Source: Cynocephalus volans (lineage: Eukaryota; Chordata; Mammalia; Dermoptera; Cynocephalidae). Taken from it: a DNA stretch of 64,000 nucleotides. The position numbers were made by a program, and so were the translations under genes. The notes beneath the pieces were generated by a model. That model was not told where the DNA came from. It did not search any database and was given only the letters and a program-made list of their open reading frames with translations. Position 1 is the first letter of the stretch, and the number at the start of each line of letters is the position of its first letter. This document shows, in pieces, positions 61,905-64,000 of the stretch. Where the stretch lies: the NCBI RefSeq assembly GCF_027409185.1, contig NC_084472.1, forward strand, positions 19,268,524 to 19,332,523, written 5' to 3'.

Positions 61905-62324
61905 ACCAGCCCAAATGTCCATCATTGGATAAGTGGATATGGAAAATGTGGTACATCTACACAATGGAATACTACTCAGCTATAAAAACGAATGAAATAC
62001 TGCCATTTGCAACAACATGGATGGACCTCGAGAGAATTATATTAAGTGAAACAAGTCAGGCACAGAAAGAGAAATACCACATGTTCTCACTTATTGGTGG
62101 GAGCTAAAAATTAATATATAAATTCACACACACACACAAAAAAAAAAAAAAACGGGGGGGAGGGAAGAAGATATAACAACCACAATTACTTGAAGTTGAT
62201 ACGACAAGCAAACAGAAAGGACATTGTTGTGGGGGAGGGAGGAGAGGGAGGAGGGAGGGAGGTTTAGGTAAGGGGCAACAATAATCAACCACAATGTATA
62301 TCGACAAAATAAAATTTTTTTAAA
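61905..62324 (+). mobile_element. Recent 5'-truncated L1 (same subfamily as 41390)
   Basis: 420 bp of ORF2 end and 3' UTR, with the final codons [20 protein letters not shown] through [10 protein letters not shown] identical to the L1 ending at 48295, and a nearly identical 3' UTR including a CA run and the G-rich tract. The duplication aaaagttgggttat (61891-61904) and aaaagttggattat (62325-62338) has one mismatch. Low divergence from the 48-kb copy points to insertion by the same lineage. Confidence 0.95.
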
Positions 62325-62338
62325 AAAAGTTGGATTAT

Positions 62339-62789
62339 GATCAAAATAATGCTGTATAAAATGAAAAAAGAATAAATGTTCCAATATTCACTAAAGAACA
62401 TACTTAGTTCGATTATTTGGCCAAAAATCAGCAATTAAGTCAGTCCAAAAATGCATTATCTTAAATTGTTCTCCCCACGATTTCATTTGCCTATTCCTCC
62501 AAAAACAGCTGATTTGCTCTAAATGCACAGAAACAGCAAGACCTTAGTCATTGTTTGGGGCACCATGACCTCTAGCCATATTGGGGCCTCCATGAATGCT
62601 GTGAAACTGGCAATCAATCTAAATAACTAATTCTGAGCTGCTCTCTTTTTCTAAAAGGGTTGGCCAAGTTGATGAGGCATAAAATGAGGGCAAAAGCTCT
62701 GGGGAAAAGTGATTACCAGTTGGTCGGATAGCAATATCATTTTTTAAAATAAAATAAAATAAATACTACTTTCCATAAAAATTTCAAAC
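62339..62789. other. Unique intergenic sequence
   Basis: No gene or repeat recognised. Confidence 0.5.
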
Positions 62790-63131
62790 AGTAGGGAAGG
62801 GCATTAAGTAAAAAGTAAAAGTACTTTATCCCTCTTCAGCTTCTAATCACATTTCCCAGAATAGTTTTTCTTTTATAGTCTTCTAGGCATTTTCTAAAAA
62901 AATCCAAAAATGTAGATATAAATATAAATATAAATATCCTTTGTTTATACATAAAGGACACCATACTCTATACATTTATCTGCAATTTTTTTTCATTTAA
63001 TTATCTTAGAGATTTATAGTAGTACATATATATTTACATCACAGAGTGTATTAACATATAGATTGTAGTTACTGTAATTTAACTAACCAGTCTCCTATTG
63101 AGACATTCAGATTTCTACGTTTCTACTATTC
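62790..63131 (-). mobile_element. Old L1M 3' end (non-inverted part)
   Basis: The antisense of an L1M end is seen: 'tcccagaatagtttttctttt', 'catttatctgcaattttttt', 'atcttagagatttatagtag', 'accagtctcctattgagac'. Together with the next feature it looks like one inverted insertion. Confidence 0.6.
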
Positions 63132-63277
63132 AAAACAATTTGCAATCAAAACAACTCTGAAATACCACTTCTCACTCTTCAGATTGGCAATCCAAAAGTT
63201 TGAAAGCATACTGTGTTTGCAAGGCGGTATGGAAACAGGCATTCTTATACATTGCTGACAGGAATACAAAATAATAC
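63132..63277 (+). mobile_element. Old L1M ORF2 piece (inverted part)
   Basis: Sense L1M ORF2: 'tctgaaataccacttctcac', 'cttcagattggcaatccaaa', 'catactgtgtttgcaagg', 'tcttatacattgctgacagg'. This piece lies upstream of the 62790-63131 part in an L1, but in the opposite orientation. Confidence 0.55.
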
Positions 63278-63282
63278 ACCAA

Positions 63283-64000
63283 TGGGCTTCTGGTCAAGAT
63301 GGCAGAATAGACAGTCCCAAGCATCATTCTCTCCCACAAATCAACCAATTTACAGCTATTAAAAAGCAATGACAGCCAAGCAGGGGCCGCTAGAGCTCAG
63401 GGAAAGAGGAGAGATCTACAGAGTTCATGAAGGCAGGAGAAGCCACAATGAGAGAAAGAAAGGATCACTCCCACCATTTTGAGCCCTGGCTGCTTCAAGC
63501 CTGGAGCTGGAGGGCACACAGAGCAAGAACTGGCAAAAGTCATAGCTGTGCCCTTCGGATGAAGTTGCTTGGAGGTGGCAGGGGAGAAGAGGGACTTGGT
63601 GGCCCCCAGGCCAAAGGAACCACTCAGAGGCCAGTGAGTCATTACAAGGGACAGGCCCATGACACACGGGAAGTGTTTGGAGTGCAGGCAGTGGGGGAGA
63701 TGGACCCACCAGGGAACATTGGGGCACAGTATGGACAGCTGATCTACCCTCCAATCAGCACAGGACCACTTAGTGGAGAATGGTAAAGAATGTAGAACTG
63801 CAGGGAGTGCAGTGTGCTGAAAAGACTCAGGCCCAGACCAGAGTTTCCACACAACCCAGTTGTATCAGTCCTCAGAAGACCTGGAAGTGCTTACAAAGTC
63901 AACAATTAAAACCTGAGCTGCACAAAAAGCCTTCCCCAGGCAATCAGCAGAAATGAAGAATTTAGCTTAGCTCAACTACAGGGCTCATGTGCTGGTCCCC
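63283..64000 (+). mobile_element. Head of a plus-strand L1 (5' UTR), cut by the window end
   Basis: 'gggcttctggtcaagatggc' followed by 'agaatagacagtcccaagc' is a typical L1 start with a YY1-type AAGATGGC core at about 63296. GC-rich 5' UTR-like sequence follows to the end of the window. The frames on both strands between 63397 and 63852 are in this UTR and look like chance openings. ORF1 is not reached. Confidence 0.75.

Noticed and set aside
63397-63852. 151-, 109- and 119-codon frames on both strands near the window end
   Set aside because: They overlap in an L1 5' UTR, lack motifs and are explained by GC-rich composition.

Overview
This is a non-genic, repeat-dense stretch of a placental mammal nuclear genome. 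I find no intact host protein-coding gene and no RNA gene. No bacterial, plasmid or phage feature is present. The best host guess is a colugo (Dermoptera, flying lemur), for three reasons. First, it carries tRNA-Ile-like SINEs in monomer, dimer and internally shortened dimer forms, which fits the CYN SINEs described from flying lemurs. Second, it carries a MST-like MaLR LTR, a family best known from Primates and their close relatives. Third, there is no Alu in 64 kb, which argues against a primate. A horseshoe bat is the main alternative, because its tRNA SINEs could look similar. The assignment is from memory of the families, not from a search.

Layout. Positions 1-9 kb hold an old L1 tail, an L2 fragment, a MaLR LTR and a nearly full-length L1 on the minus strand (about 1835-8838) that is broken by a SINE and a MST-like LTR. 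From 9 to 27.7 kb is mostly unique intergenic DNA with scattered MIR, L2, MLT1 and L1M fragments, plus a short L1 with a 5' inversion (25760-26580). From 27.7 to 41 kb lies one old L1M on the minus strand. It has been cut up by LTRs, a younger L1 tail, SINEs and two processed pseudogenes: RBBP4 (35621-38263) and FABP4 (39227-39840). A full-length L1 on the plus strand spans 41390-48295, with an 11-bp target site duplication, an open ORF1 and a damaged ORF2. It is followed by a small TA-flanked DNA transposon. A second full-length minus-strand L1 (50671-59488) contains a SET processed pseudogene with two SINEs in it and a nested, internally deleted L1. The last 4.5 kb has MIR, MER20, a SINE, a recent 5'-truncated L1, an inverted L1M fragment and the head of another plus-strand L1 that runs off the window.

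How it works together. L1 is the engine. Its two proteins explain its own copies, the SINEs, and the three mRNA retrocopies (RBBP4, FABP4, SET), which show poly(A) remnants and, for two of them, target duplications. The nested order gives relative ages. The most interesting object is the FABP4 retrocopy. It lacks exon 1 and instead starts with about 110 bases of MaLR-like LTR, joined where exon 2 is expected to begin. This suggests it records an LTR-driven, spliced FABP4 transcript.
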